Positions 10,301 to 18,620 are shown, counted from the first letter of the stretch. The stretch is DNA of 64,000 nt from Campylobacterota bacterium (GCA_020633995.1 JACKCO010000003.1:124001-188000); one strand, 5' to 3'. Made by a program: numbers and translations. Notes: generated by a model not told the origin, from the letters alone.

Positions 10301-13300
10301 AACCAACACCCGTACCAACACAAACCCCTGGGCAACAACTCCTTAAAGCTATTGCCGAACGCAACGTTAGGGATGTACAGGCAGCATTACAAGCAAATGC
10401 CGACCCCGAAACCTTGAGCGATGTTGGCACAGCACTTATTACCGCCCTGATTGCACCGATCACACCGCCCGGAGATGAAAATCAGACCGCTCTTGTAAAT
10501 CAAATTGTTATTGCGCTTATCAATGCTGGCGCTGATGTTAATGCAGTTCATTTAGCATCTGGCACAACAGTGCTGATGAACGCTATTGCTAAAGGACTAC
10601 CACCAACAACAATACAGCTCATTTTAAATAATGGTGCAGATGTCGACACGCAAGACGGCACCAACCAACAAACCGCTCTCCATATTTTGGTAAGATACGC
10701 AAGCAACCTCTATACGCAAGAAGCAACACGCAACCAAGTACTTGCAGCCTTACTTGCACAAAATCCTAATCCTAATATTTTCAACAGACAAAACGAAACC
10801 CCACTGCATCGTGCGTTCATACAAAGAGATACTCAAATTTTTACACAATTGATGCGACTGCCAGGGGCAAATGTTAACGCAGGGGCTGGAGAACAAAAAC
10901 AAACTGTTCGTGATTTGTACAATGACATTGTTGCAAAACTAACTAAAGATCCAACATCTATAGATCAAGCAACACGAGACTTTATTACTGCAGTAACAAG
11001 ATTCTTTCCAACCTCTTCTCGCGGCGCAATGGCAACAACATTCGTACCGGTCACTCAAACACTGACAGCTCAAGGCGACGGCAATGTAACCTTTGATGCA
11101 CAAGGACCAGCTGTTGGTGGCTTGAATGGCATGATAATTGAACTCTTGGCTGGAAGCTCAACAATTGGTCGCATAACATTTACGCGTGAGAGTACAGTCA
11201 TCTCTATTGGTAAACAAACAGCCGCACCGAGCAGCGCAATTCCACTCCCTGCCAACGACACAAAAGTAAGTTTTTGGCTCTCTGTTAAAAATAGCACCAT
11301 AGAGTTTGGTGCTGGCAAAAACCTTGGCCAGAACAAAGGAAAAAATTGGCAATCTCCGACTTTTGCAGCAATTACAGGCATTAGACTGACAAGTGGCAAC
11401 AGCACCATAGAATATACAAATCTTGCCACACCTGCATCACCAGAACCACAGCCACAGCCTCCTCAAACGTATGATCCTATTAGCATTGCCTTGGCCGGCA
11501 CTGGCGCTGGCAATATCACATTTGCAGCTCAAGGACCTGCAGCAACGGGTCTGGTTGGAATGAGAATAATTTTTGTAACCGAGGCCAACCAACAAACTGC
11601 GGCTATAAATTTGGGTCAAAATGCCATCTCTATAAATCCTGCCCTCACACAAGCTCAACCTTTTGCAACACCACAAAATGACACCCAGGTAACATTTGAA
11701 CTTGCCATTGTGGGCAGCGCAATGACGCTACGCTCCAATAATCAAGTCTTACTTTCAGCAACTGCCCCACTCTTTTCAACGGTGAAAAATATTGTGCTTG
11801 ATAGCTCTACACGTACTATTACTTATACGGACGGAGTCTCTCGTCCTTTAACTGATGAGCAACAAGCAACACTCAAACAGCAACAACAACCACAACCTGT
11901 AAAAATTGCTCCATCTAACCACCGACTCGCAACCAATGGCGCAAGTAACATAACATTTCAAGCTCAAGGACCTGCTAACCAGGGCCTTGAAGGTATGCGT
12001 ATTGGCTTAACAGACGCAAGCAACCAACCACTCATTCGGATGACATTTGAAGCGCCTGTCATCTCTGTCATTATGGGAACTGAGACCCGACCACAATCTG
12101 AAGCACCAATCCCACTACCAACAGACAATACAAGTGTCAGTTACTGGGCAAGCGTCGTTGGTGAACTGTTTACGCTGGGCTCGGGCACCACCATAGGTCA
12201 AAACGCACTTAAACAATGGAATGATAGCTCATTTAAAAATGCAGCTGTTATCTCTTTGACAAGTGCCAATGAAAACATACTGTTCTCTAACGTCACCGTC
12301 TCCGCACTCACTGATGATCAGAACAAATTACTCGCAGCCCAACAAACCGAAACAATCAAAGAGCAAGAAGAAAAGAAGAAGAAAGCGGCCACACCACAGC
12401 AAACATTCCAGCCTCAAACAGCTACGCTTGCAACTACTGGTGCTGGCAGCGTTACTTTTAATGCGCAAGGCCCAACCGATAGTGGCCTGGTTGGTATGAA
12501 GATAACACTGCGCGCCGGTAGCCAAGATGTCGCTACTTTTGATTTTCAAGCAACTCAAATAGTAACTCAATATGGCCAAAACAGCTCCAACACACCATAC
12601 GCCACACCAAGCGATGCTACTGAAGCATCATACAAAATTTCTGTCGTTGGAAAGCTTATAATTCTTACAGCTGACACACGACAAATCATCAGCATTCCCG
12701 ACGAGCCAGCCTTTGCAACAATTGACACGGTTATTTTGGATAGCACAGCTCAAACTATTAACTTCACGCAGGTTGACGCTGAACCACTCGACACACGTCT
12801 ACAAAAACTATTCGATGCTCAACAGCAAACAACGTCAACGGTAACAACACGCGATAGAACTCCTCCCCAAACCGACGAGCAACAAAAGAAAAAACAGGAT
12901 GAAGAACAAAAGCAGAAAAAGGCAGCCCAAGCTATTGCGCCAGTCACTCAAGCCATAACGATTCCAAGCAGTGTCACATTCACTGCTCAGGGACCTGCAG
13001 ATCAGGGGCTGGACGGTATACATCTCAATTTTATGATTGGCAGCGTATCACGATTTACAGCAACCTTTACTTCGGAAAGCACACAAATAACACGTGGACG
13101 AGTACAGCAAACTACCGAAGGACTTATAACATTATCACATGATGCAACACCAATCACATATTGGCTAGCATTCACCCCTGATAAAGTATTTTTTGGCACA
13201 GGCACTGTTGGCCAAAATATTTTAAAAGTTTGGGCTGACGCCGGCTTTATGCTGCTCAACACACTTGAGCTATCAAGCACTGAGCAAAACATCACCTACT

Positions 13301-13392
13301 CAGATATCGCTGTTGGCGCACTAACAGATGAGCAAATCAACAGCATACAGGCTGAAGCTGAAAAACTCACAAAACAAAACCAATCAACATGA
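4357..13392 (+). CDS. Giant secreted mosaic protein: MIR-like, tectonin-like propeller, FA-methyltransferase-like and ankyrin domains
   Basis: 3011 residues; ATG at 4357 follows AAAGGAT. Residues 1-26 are a signal peptide. Residues ~55-165 resemble a MIR beta-trefoil (LRYGDVIQLSQFEQFLASHE, then NWWTNLWEI). Residues ~285-545 form tectonin-like propeller repeats (DVAAASDGTLCIVDNNGKLY and relatives). Residues ~545-660 are Gly/Pro-rich; ~660-790 are Tyr/Pro/Glu-rich (YQPP, PAYQPEPF, PPPY). Two domains resembling the farnesoic acid O-methyltransferase-like family (PF12248 type) lie at ~865-1020 and ~1080-1220. Four ankyrin blocks follow at ~1255-1415, 1465-1650, 1718-1930 and 1990-2195, separated by Lys/Glu-rich linkers. 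Five more beta domains, each with a VTFxAQGP signature, run from ~2230 to 2990. First gene of a three-gene secreted set; the next gene is a paralogue of its N-terminal third. No catalytic motif seen; a surface or host-contact scaffold is inferred. Confidence 0.9.
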   Translation: MKRAQHYRLFYLLLIMLCMPTKTCAQTALFAQPAPTPTLTTLTSLATTTEDPLAQLAYGLRYGDVIQLSQFEQFLASHEYYFNYQNGSGLQQTFLSKNNNDKNWWTNLWEIHPPGGVGLDSLHPVTQTPYRENFVKSGQAVALRHWRTQKNLQSTQHVLVQNDKTLFFETNCSYPQNIVGNADRLLVFAYKKSGNNLIPTLPDTILTNQHTLNFQFFSDQDELQTQAQAQQKKYLAATNTTIDAARLDNPQATVGLSVQGIGAGTTPNYWSTDLVRLPGLFSSLVFSENFIQEPGSAHKVAVSLFNGVAEVWMLEKGDGITSKKLYKLDLNAQNKFPWVEFVTKNSLGQQLTSLKDVAAASDGTLCIVDNNGKLYQYDWDKQVFSELPLAGGVQAPPFDEVALGSAQSIWARSAQTNTVYMYSNNTWTPSQKNALNVAASFDGSVFVIDTNHNVQQLAQGQWTPMPGIKLDFIAAASQEFVFGTYKNRTTGVIDLYQLYQGHWESVQTSYGSPASGFEKLAVNTEGNIFATDIFGNIYSNIGGHAAPLLPGADMAGPTATLGGVDQAGIALAGQPALTQPGVGPAVGQIPGAPMGDPFMGDPFGPDPFAGQVPGAIAPAPSAPAPAGAFNDSFGLDPGFEGASLDIMPGFDVAPAITPAAPAQTYQSETFYDPAPYQPPAPAYQPEPFYQPEPFYEPAPYQPPAPAYDPAPIYEPTPSYGPDPFYQPPQTYEPAPFFEEPYYPPEPAPYQPPPYDPFAYEEALPYEEPFYEPEPTPAPPLQPTPAPLEPTPGPIFGLDPDAFLAPLDPVPGEGQGALPSEPPAQGPARNPNIHFFKFNNGTPSVFDDKEVGVGSPGVSFFDDSLVLPETGKGTIIFQARAQEGIQITLAAGKQESANTAYQIIIGAEGNTASVIKKDPAGTPVFTVYKQAPANNPQALANIDAIVTGGLGNEDSPIGQWDDYEISINNGRIVFAKGYGQTRFEVFEFIDPNPIQNITHVGLGGLGNTVEYENLEIIATQLTAPDLTPPEVPIAPPAQLPPLPPGEVVTPELSFSPGDASSPHGGNAGKGVYNQEAWSLKTANYGTISFKARGDFGIHIALSPQPQDVAGNMYQVIIGWGLNMRSVISKSVGGNIEPFVYRVSKEENPNALVTGGSGTGQTATWDDYRVIIEDDTIIVEKGDAQDPIRIMEFTDPTPLSNITYVGFSAWGNIEYADIQITSPEVAPTPAPTPVEPTTPGPETPAPPPTPAPPASPVAQLFAAIKVKDEKRVAELIAEKVDVNAVDATSGSTVLMTAVTQGLSQTTLELILNAGANINAQNTKDGQTALHKIIRFGFLKYQTSKPDIVKLLLSQKPNLDILDNKQQSALHIAFTNGLVQDVELLLNNKADLDVKGETGSSVRELYLALKAQDPATLKLAEQQLIKKIDDYLAAMAKEQAEAEAKKKKQDEEDAKRKEEERIKKLNDSLLAAIQAQDQTAVEAALKAGADIDTIKFNESNVAVGTPVILASQLGNETLVRYLLAQGANVNAITGLPLLIQAIYDGLSPQTLELIINNGGEVNRTGPNNMTALHQFLTVLPEKYTAERNLVLGFLLNLNPDLQAFDALGQTPLHIALKRRLADEFVQLLGHGANLEAKATTTGSQSVRELYAALKTQDPPPTDEPTLNFIKVVDAYFAQQTEEPKKIDGQTTEETTREEKRTGQTTEPETEPAPPVDKAALNKQLFDALNIINVNDPPEIVAKQQAQALELIKKALDAGADVDAADQYGTVAVSATRAGSHDILVELVRRGANVNAQHPSSKTPILIYALVKGFPFDTIKLLLDKGANVNAQTEKMVDGQPVKDATPLHSLINSFGIEFFGFKDEATHNTLLNLLLAPAYNANPNIFNANNKTPLHIAFEKRYAQGVISLISAGANIDAGKQEQKQTVHDLYNDLIAKQTKDPTSIDQATQDFLAAISPQFTQEQKKEDEEKKQKEAETSPPTEPEPTPVPTQTPGQQLLKAIAERNVRDVQAALQANADPETLSDVGTALITALIAPITPPGDENQTALVNQIVIALINAGADVNAVHLASGTTVLMNAIAKGLPPTTIQLILNNGADVDTQDGTNQQTALHILVRYASNLYTQEATRNQVLAALLAQNPNPNIFNRQNETPLHRAFIQRDTQIFTQLMRLPGANVNAGAGEQKQTVRDLYNDIVAKLTKDPTSIDQATRDFITAVTRFFPTSSRGAMATTFVPVTQTLTAQGDGNVTFDAQGPAVGGLNGMIIELLAGSSTIGRITFTRESTVISIGKQTAAPSSAIPLPANDTKVSFWLSVKNSTIEFGAGKNLGQNKGKNWQSPTFAAITGIRLTSGNSTIEYTNLATPASPEPQPQPPQTYDPISIALAGTGAGNITFAAQGPAATGLVGMRIIFVTEANQQTAAINLGQNAISINPALTQAQPFATPQNDTQVTFELAIVGSAMTLRSNNQVLLSATAPLFSTVKNIVLDSSTRTITYTDGVSRPLTDEQQATLKQQQQPQPVKIAPSNHRLATNGASNITFQAQGPANQGLEGMRIGLTDASNQPLIRMTFEAPVISVIMGTETRPQSEAPIPLPTDNTSVSYWASVVGELFTLGSGTTIGQNALKQWNDSSFKNAAVISLTSANENILFSNVTVSALTDDQNKLLAAQQTETIKEQEEKKKKAATPQQTFQPQTATLATTGAGSVTFNAQGPTDSGLVGMKITLRAGSQDVATFDFQATQIVTQYGQNSSNTPYATPSDATEASYKISVVGKLIILTADTRQIISIPDEPAFATIDTVILDSTAQTINFTQVDAEPLDTRLQKLFDAQQQTTSTVTTRDRTPPQTDEQQKKKQDEEQKQKKAAQAIAPVTQAITIPSSVTFTAQGPADQGLDGIHLNFMIGSVSRFTATFTSESTQITRGRVQQTTEGLITLSHDATPITYWLAFTPDKVFFGTGTVGQNILKVWADAGFMLLNTLELSSTEQNITYSDIAVGALTDEQINSIQAEAEKLTKQNQST
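10111..10200 (+). repeat. Internal DNA repeat in the giant gene, copy 1
   Basis: The 90 bases 10111-10200 and 10891-10980 match at 80 of 90 positions by eye and lie exactly 780 bases (260 codons) apart. They encode the end of ankyrin blocks 3 and 4 (EQKQTVHDLYNDLIAKQTKD and EQKQTVRDLYNDIVAKLTKD). Surrounding ankyrin sequence is far less similar, which points to local gene conversion or a recent unit duplication. Confidence 0.85.
10891..10980 (+). repeat. Internal DNA repeat in the giant gene, copy 2
   Basis: Partner of the segment at 10111-10200 (80 of 90 bases identical). The first 30 bases differ at a single position. It closes ankyrin block 4 and precedes the first of the five C-terminal beta domains. 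Confidence 0.85.
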
Positions 13393-13402
13393 GGTCTTAC
13401 AG

Positions 13403-15385
13403 ATGAAAAAGTGTTTCATTCTTTTTAGAAAGCTAACAAACTCTAATCCCATTCTTCAGCCCTTCCTGCTTACGGCACTACTTGCAAGCCTTTGCTTTAT
13501 AGAAGCGTATGCAAAAAAACATCCTGAGCTTGAAAGGCTCGAGTTTGGCCTTAAGTATGGTGACATCATACGCCTTAACAGTGAAACAAATTATCTTTGT
13601 TCACATTCTTTTTTTGATAATACTGATCCTAACGCTCCCGGCCTACAGCAAGTATTTATAACAGCAGAAACTGGCTATGGTGTGTGGTGGAACAGCCTGT
13701 GGATTATTAAAGGCCCTTTTGGTACCACACTTGATGACATTAACCCAGTGACTGGCCAAGTATACCGCGGCTCCTTTGTTCAGAGCGGCGATGTTGTTAG
13801 CTTTGAGCACTGGAAGACACAAAAAATGCTGCAAAGCAAGAAGCCTGCTGTCATGGTCAGTGAGGATGCACCCTTTCCTGTAAACTGCGTTGACCAATTC
13901 AGCCAAAGTAATGCAGACATCAATTGGCTTGTTATGGTTATGAATCAAATAAATAATACAACCTACCAGCCTTCAACACAAGGCAGCGTATGGACTAACA
14001 AAACTAAGGTAAACCTACTCCACCACCAAACAACTAAAGACAAAAACGTTCAATTTATTAATCCACAAAATCCATACGACAAAAAATACTTCGCTAGCAG
14101 TTCAAAAAAAATTGATGTTTTCAAAACTGACAATCCAGCATCCCCTGAAACGCTACAGGTACAAAAAACTGAAGTTGCTAACAAACAATTTTTGTGGAAC
14201 GCACAAACTGTTGTACTTCCTACACTTTTTACAAACGTCATATTGCCAAGCGATTTTGTTCAAGAAGCCAGCATGGCGCATAAAGTTGCGGTTGGACAAC
14301 GCGAAAAACAAGCAGAAATATGGATGATTTATAAAAATGAACAAGATGCAGGCAAAAAATTATACCGATACACACGGAGCAAACCAACACAGCACCCATG
14401 GGAATTTATTGCTGCAACGCGCAAGGTCGGCACAACTATTACTGCAATTAAGGATGTTGATGTTGGAAGCGATGGAACCGTTTGCATTGTTGACGAACAA
14501 GGCAACGGACATCGGTATCTTTGGGCACAAAAAACGTTTGAACCATTAGTAACGCAATCAGCTGATCCGAAAATGCAGGGAAAAAATATTACGCTAGACC
14601 AAATAGCGGTTGGAAGCGCTGGCAACATTTGGGGACTGAATAAAACAAATAAGGTTGCATACCAGCTCACACAGAAGGGCTGGAACTCGCGTGCTGAAAA
14701 CATTATTGACGTTTCTGTTGGTGATGATGGCACCACTGTCGCAGTCAACAGCACTAACGATGTATATACGTATGAAAATAACGCCTGGAATCAGATGAAA
14801 AATATCAAATTATCATCAATTGGTGTTGATAATAGAAATGACATGTTCGGTAGTTTTTTTAATGAAAAGACAGGCGTGGTTGATATTTATCACTATCAGC
14901 AGAACTCATGGACTCGTCTTAGAAATGTTGAGCAAAATATTGATGTGCTCGGCCTAGCACGCATTTCGGCCAGCAATGGTGTTATTTTTGCCACAGACGT
15001 ATTCGGTAATATTTATACCAATGCACCTCAAGCTCAGGAGGCACTCATCGTACAGCCTCAAGACTTGGCACCATTACCAGCCCAAACACTTCCTTCAGAC
15101 CTTGCCCCGCTGCCTGCACTACAAGTACCTGCCGATATACAACCACCCGCTTTAACCGTACCAACATCAGGTCAAGTTCCCGAACTAGCACCCGCTCCAG
15201 CGGTTCCACTTGTCTATCAAACAGATCACATGCGCCAAAAACTTAAACAAATCACCTCGCTCGAACAACAAAAGGTAACTCAAATTAACTCACTCAAAGA
15301 ATTTGATACTGTAGCAGCAATAATTAGTCCGATTACCAATCATGTTGACCTCAATCAAGCGACCATTACAACAACGTCAACATAA
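13403..15385 (+). CDS. Secreted MIR-like plus tectonin-like propeller protein, paralogue of the giant protein's N-terminus
   Basis: 660 residues. The ATG at 13403 is preceded by GAGGT; an upstream in-frame ATG at 13328 lies inside the previous gene and would hide the signal peptide, so it was not used. A hydrophobic segment at residues ~18-37 is the export signal. Residues ~44-150 repeat the MIR-like pattern (LKYGDIIRLNSETNYLCSHS, VWWNSLWII). Residues ~240-530 are propeller repeats (DVDVGSDGTVCIVDEQGNGH, VSVGDDGTTVAVNSTNDVY), aligning throughout with residues ~270-545 of the giant protein. The C-terminus is Pro/Ala-rich (LAPLPA repeats) and then helical, with no ankyrin or beta-domain tail. 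It starts 10 bases after the giant gene's stop and is surely co-transcribed with it. Function unknown; adhesion or carbohydrate/lipid binding is a guess from the folds. Confidence 0.88.
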   Translation: MKKCFILFRKLTNSNPILQPFLLTALLASLCFIEAYAKKHPELERLEFGLKYGDIIRLNSETNYLCSHSFFDNTDPNAPGLQQVFITAETGYGVWWNSLWIIKGPFGTTLDDINPVTGQVYRGSFVQSGDVVSFEHWKTQKMLQSKKPAVMVSEDAPFPVNCVDQFSQSNADINWLVMVMNQINNTTYQPSTQGSVWTNKTKVNLLHHQTTKDKNVQFINPQNPYDKKYFASSSKKIDVFKTDNPASPETLQVQKTEVANKQFLWNAQTVVLPTLFTNVILPSDFVQEASMAHKVAVGQREKQAEIWMIYKNEQDAGKKLYRYTRSKPTQHPWEFIAATRKVGTTITAIKDVDVGSDGTVCIVDEQGNGHRYLWAQKTFEPLVTQSADPKMQGKNITLDQIAVGSAGNIWGLNKTNKVAYQLTQKGWNSRAENIIDVSVGDDGTTVAVNSTNDVYTYENNAWNQMKNIKLSSIGVDNRNDMFGSFFNEKTGVVDIYHYQQNSWTRLRNVEQNIDVLGLARISASNGVIFATDVFGNIYTNAPQAQEALIVQPQDLAPLPAQTLPSDLAPLPALQVPADIQPPALTVPTSGQVPELAPAPAVPLVYQTDHMRQKLKQITSLEQQKVTQINSLKEFDTVAAIISPITNHVDLNQATITTTST

Positions 15386-15406
15386 CCATTTATGAAAAGG
15401 GTTATA

Positions 15407-16957
15407 ATGAAAAGAATACATAGTATTGTTTTAGTTCTGACGTTCTTACTACTCTGCCCTTGCCAAGGCTCAGCTTTTTTTAGCTTCAAAAAAACTGAGC
15501 AAGAAAATTCATCTCACGCAAAACTGTATGAAAAAATAAGTAGTTACGCACAAAACTTGCCTTACATCATGCAGACAGCATCATCACAAAAAAAGGGTGA
15601 GATGCTTGCTAACATCTATACATTCATGCGTAGCATTGGCAATGCAACAAATCCTGAGCTGGCAACGCTTAAAACGGTTCTTGAACATAGCCTTGGCGTA
15701 CCTCAATTTCTTGAGCAAGGACAGGTCGGTACCGTACAACAGTGGATGACCACCACAAATTTTGCACTTCGCCTTTCAAGCGGCAATACCCCGTTTATTA
15801 ACGATCTCAAGCTAGCACTAGAAAAAAATGAACAAAACTTTGATGCACTTACCAACGTTTGCATGCTTGGCTTGAGCATCGTTGACACCGACATCGCAAG
15901 CTATGAAAAAAAGACATCCAGCAAAAAAAGCCTGGCATACACCCTCAATAAAACAATCACTCAGCTCTATGAGAACCGTTCTCACAAAAATTATCAACAA
16001 CTACAAAAACTTTTTTCTCTTGCTGCTAGCGCTCAAAGTAAAAATATGAAACTCATCTCACCAGGACAGTACAACAGCATTGAAATTGCCTACTCACTTG
16101 CTTATGGCGCACAGTTGGAAAAAACCGATGACAAACTAGCACTACACCACGCCTTGGTTGAAAAGATTGACCACAACACTCATCCTCAGGAAAAAAAATC
16201 ATTCATCAGCAGCATTGATCATTTGTTCAACCATCGCAGTGCATATACCCCGACAACACTCAAACAGCTGCATACACTCTGCATTAATGCTGCAGGTAAA
16301 GAGCTGTCTAAAAAATCAGTCTTTGCTGCCAACGACAGCAAAATACTCAAGGACATGGCCTCAATTCTTGCTTGCACCATTGCTTTGCAAAGCCCATATG
16401 ACTCCCTTGATGACGGCATTAATGCATATCAAAAAGTTTTAACAACAGCCAGCAACCAACGTGCTGGATACGAACGCTCTCTGGTTGTTAGCCTACTTAA
16501 CAATCTGTTTTCCAATCGAGGCAACTACACCAAGTCTGAGCTCCAGTCACTACATAAATTCTTTTCAACTGTGCACAATACCAAAAACCTTTTGGCAAGT
16601 AATCAACAAGCTGCTCTCGCACTGTGGGGAAATGAAATCAGACAAAATGCACGTTTTATGGAGCATGATTACCGACCAGAAGCAACCTATATTGACACGC
16701 TACTGCTTCATGCCGCCAGCACCTACAACGTTGACATGTATACACAAGCGCTAGCATTAATAAATGAACAAACGCCAATGGTCGAAAAAGATCGGTTTGT
16801 TGAACATCTTAACTCACTCGTTGCCATGCATCACCACACTGACCAAACAAAACTAAAAAACTTGCTTGGTGATCTTGAAAGTAAAAAAATTGGTCATGCA
16901 CCGTTTTTGAATGTGTGGCAACAGTCTGTGCTCAATCAATGGAAGAATATTTTTTGA
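15407..16957 (+). CDS. Secreted helical protein of unknown function
   Basis: 516 residues from the ATG at 15407, chosen because AAAAGG precedes it at normal spacing; an in-frame ATG at 15392 is also possible. Residues 1-24 form a signal peptide (hydrophobic VLVLTFLLLCP then CQGSA; the Cys could also make it a lipoprotein, but the lipobox is poor). The rest is polar and helical, with repeating patterns of about 100 residues such as 'IDHLFNHRSAYTPTTLKQLH' and 'LLNNLFSNRGNYTKSELQSL', which suggests internal duplication. No known domain recognised. Third gene after the two MIR/propeller genes, with 21 bases between its ATG and the previous stop. Its TGA (16955-16957) abuts the stop of the convergent cca gene with no base between. 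Confidence 0.75.
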   Translation: MKRIHSIVLVLTFLLLCPCQGSAFFSFKKTEQENSSHAKLYEKISSYAQNLPYIMQTASSQKKGEMLANIYTFMRSIGNATNPELATLKTVLEHSLGVPQFLEQGQVGTVQQWMTTTNFALRLSSGNTPFINDLKLALEKNEQNFDALTNVCMLGLSIVDTDIASYEKKTSSKKSLAYTLNKTITQLYENRSHKNYQQLQKLFSLAASAQSKNMKLISPGQYNSIEIAYSLAYGAQLEKTDDKLALHHALVEKIDHNTHPQEKKSFISSIDHLFNHRSAYTPTTLKQLHTLCINAAGKELSKKSVFAANDSKILKDMASILACTIALQSPYDSLDDGINAYQKVLTTASNQRAGYERSLVVSLLNNLFSNRGNYTKSELQSLHKFFSTVHNTKNLLASNQQAALALWGNEIRQNARFMEHDYRPEATYIDTLLLHAASTYNVDMYTQALALINEQTPMVEKDRFVEHLNSLVAMHHHTDQTKLKNLLGDLESKKIGHAPFLNVWQQSVLNQWKNIF

Positions 16958-18412
16958 TTACTTATACTTTTTACCCAAAACCATTTTTTTGAGTTCTTCG
17001 ATGTCGGTAATGCCCTGTTCAATCTGAATCTCATACGCTTGTTTGAGCAGCTTGCCCATTTCTGGCCCGGGAGCAACCAAATCAAGTAGATGACGACCAA
17101 GCAATACTGGCTCTTCTGGACGATCAACGACATGCGCCCTGCCCGCCTGTTCAAGAAAAGCATCGTACTTTTCTTGTCCACTTTCAAGGGGCAGACTGCC
17201 AACACCATTGCGACCTTGATAATCTGACAAACAAACAATGCCAAGCTGGCGCATACTCACTTCTGGAGCAAGACGATTTGCCAAGCGCTTGTAGGCTGGC
17301 AATTTTGCTCCAGCATCGACAAGCTGAAATGGATACAAATGGTGGCGAACAATTTTTCGTACCGCTTTATGCAAGAAAATGTCATCAGTTAATCGACCAA
17401 GTAATTTTTTTGCTGGCTCAAGCCCTGTCTTTTCATGCCCAATGGCACGCCCCTGCTCGTCAGCAACAGCCGGTTTGCCAAGATCATGACAGAGCACCCC
17501 AAGCATGATCATAAATTTTTCTTGCTCGCAGCTCATACGCTCTGTCTCTTGGTAAAGCTTACTTGTAGCTGCAGCATCGATAGCCTGCATGGTATGCTCA
17601 AATACATCACCTTCAGGGTGATAGTCCGGCCGCTGATAGCAACCAATGAGCTCATGCAGTTCAGGAAACGTTTGTTCAAGACGCCCGATCGAGGCAAGCC
17701 ACCGAAAACCTCGTGATGGTTGGCGCGACTTAAGTAGCATCTTTTTTATTTCTTCAAAAATACGCTCACGTGCAAGCGGACTGTCTGTCACGCTATCCCA
17801 CAACTGCATTGTTTTACATAAATCATTGAGGGCTTGGTCCGGCTGCATCTGAAAGCGACCAATAAATTGCATCACACGAAAGAAGCGAAGAGGATCTTCC
17901 AAAAACAACTGCTGGTCAACTGCACGTAGACTTTTGTTTTTTATCGCATCAAGGCCACCGTATGGATCAATCACGCTCGCCCGATAAAGTTTTTTTGTCT
18001 GCTGATGGTCCTCAAGCACTTGATGTAAATCAATCGCCATTGCATTCATGGTAACATCGCGCCGGCGACATGCCTGCTCAATACCCATGTCTGGATCAAC
18101 GGCCACATCGGGCTTGCGACCTTTGCTGTCAGCACGCGGCAGCGACCAGTCAACATCGTCACGAGCTATTTTATAGACACCAAATTTTTTACCAACCAGC
18201 ATAACTGTGCCATGCCTTGCCAGCACATGCTCCAGTTGCTCTGCCTGCAAACCATGTACTTCAATATCTAAATCTTTAAGATCAATGCCAAGCACAAGGT
18301 CCCGAACGCATCCACCAACCAAATATGCACGACCACCAGCCTCTTTTAGCGACTTTAAGATTGGCTCAATCCGCTTGAAATAATGATCAAACTTTTCAAG
18401 TGAAACATTCAT
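16958..18412 (-). CDS. cca: CCA-adding tRNA nucleotidyltransferase / poly(A) polymerase family, with HD domain
   Basis: 484 residues. It adds or repairs the 3' CCA of tRNA in the cytoplasm. The N-terminal head has the class II motif LVGGCVRD (~28-35) and the metal-binding DLD in LKDLDIEV (~41-48), then the RRDVTMNAMA and PYGGLDAI motifs that follow in this family. The middle contains EDPLRFFRVMQFIGRFQM, also conserved. Near residue 305 an HD domain is present (GVLCHDLGKPAVAD), as in bacterial enzymes with 2',3'-phosphoesterase activity. It is leftward, convergent with the secreted helical gene and divergent from tRNA-Ala. The tRNA next to it already encodes CCA, so a repair role is plausible there. 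Poly(A) polymerase activity cannot be excluded from sequence alone. Confidence 0.92.
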   Translation of the reverse strand: MNVSLEKFDHYFKRIEPILKSLKEAGGRAYLVGGCVRDLVLGIDLKDLDIEVHGLQAEQLEHVLARHGTVMLVGKKFGVYKIARDDVDWSLPRADSKGRKPDVAVDPDMGIEQACRRRDVTMNAMAIDLHQVLEDHQQTKKLYRASVIDPYGGLDAIKNKSLRAVDQQLFLEDPLRFFRVMQFIGRFQMQPDQALNDLCKTMQLWDSVTDSPLARERIFEEIKKMLLKSRQPSRGFRWLASIGRLEQTFPELHELIGCYQRPDYHPEGDVFEHTMQAIDAAATSKLYQETERMSCEQEKFMIMLGVLCHDLGKPAVADEQGRAIGHEKTGLEPAKKLLGRLTDDIFLHKAVRKIVRHHLYPFQLVDAGAKLPAYKRLANRLAPEVSMRQLGIVCLSDYQGRNGVGSLPLESGQEKYDAFLEQAGRAHVVDRPEEPVLLGRHLLDLVAPGPEMGKLLKQAYEIQIEQGITDIEELKKMVLGKKYK

Positions 18413-18544
18413 CTGTAAGTTTTCTCCGGCAAAAGCTTGCCAATTGTGCTGAGTTTTCCTAGACTTTAGACATCATAACATCATCAAAGATTGGTGTATA
18501 CCAAATGGATGAACGTTTTGACAAGAACGTGATTTAGTTGTGAA

Positions 18545-18620
18545 GGGGCTATAGCTCAGTTGGTAGAGCGCATGAATGGCATTCATGAGGTCACCGGTTC
18601 AATTCCGGTTAGCTCCACCA
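18545..18620 (+). tRNA. tRNA-Ala (anticodon GGC)
   Basis: 76 bases with CCA encoded. Acceptor stem GGGGCTA pairs with TAGCTCC (one G-T). D arm GCTCAGTTGGTAGAGC; anticodon stem CATGA/TCATG with 7-base loop ATGGCAT, anticodon GGC; T arm with GGTTCAATTCC. It is transcribed rightward, away from cca. Confidence 0.97.

Noticed and set aside
13328..13402. Earlier start for the second MIR/propeller gene
   Set aside because: It lies inside the giant gene in another frame, has no ribosome site, and would bury the signal peptide that begins at 13403.
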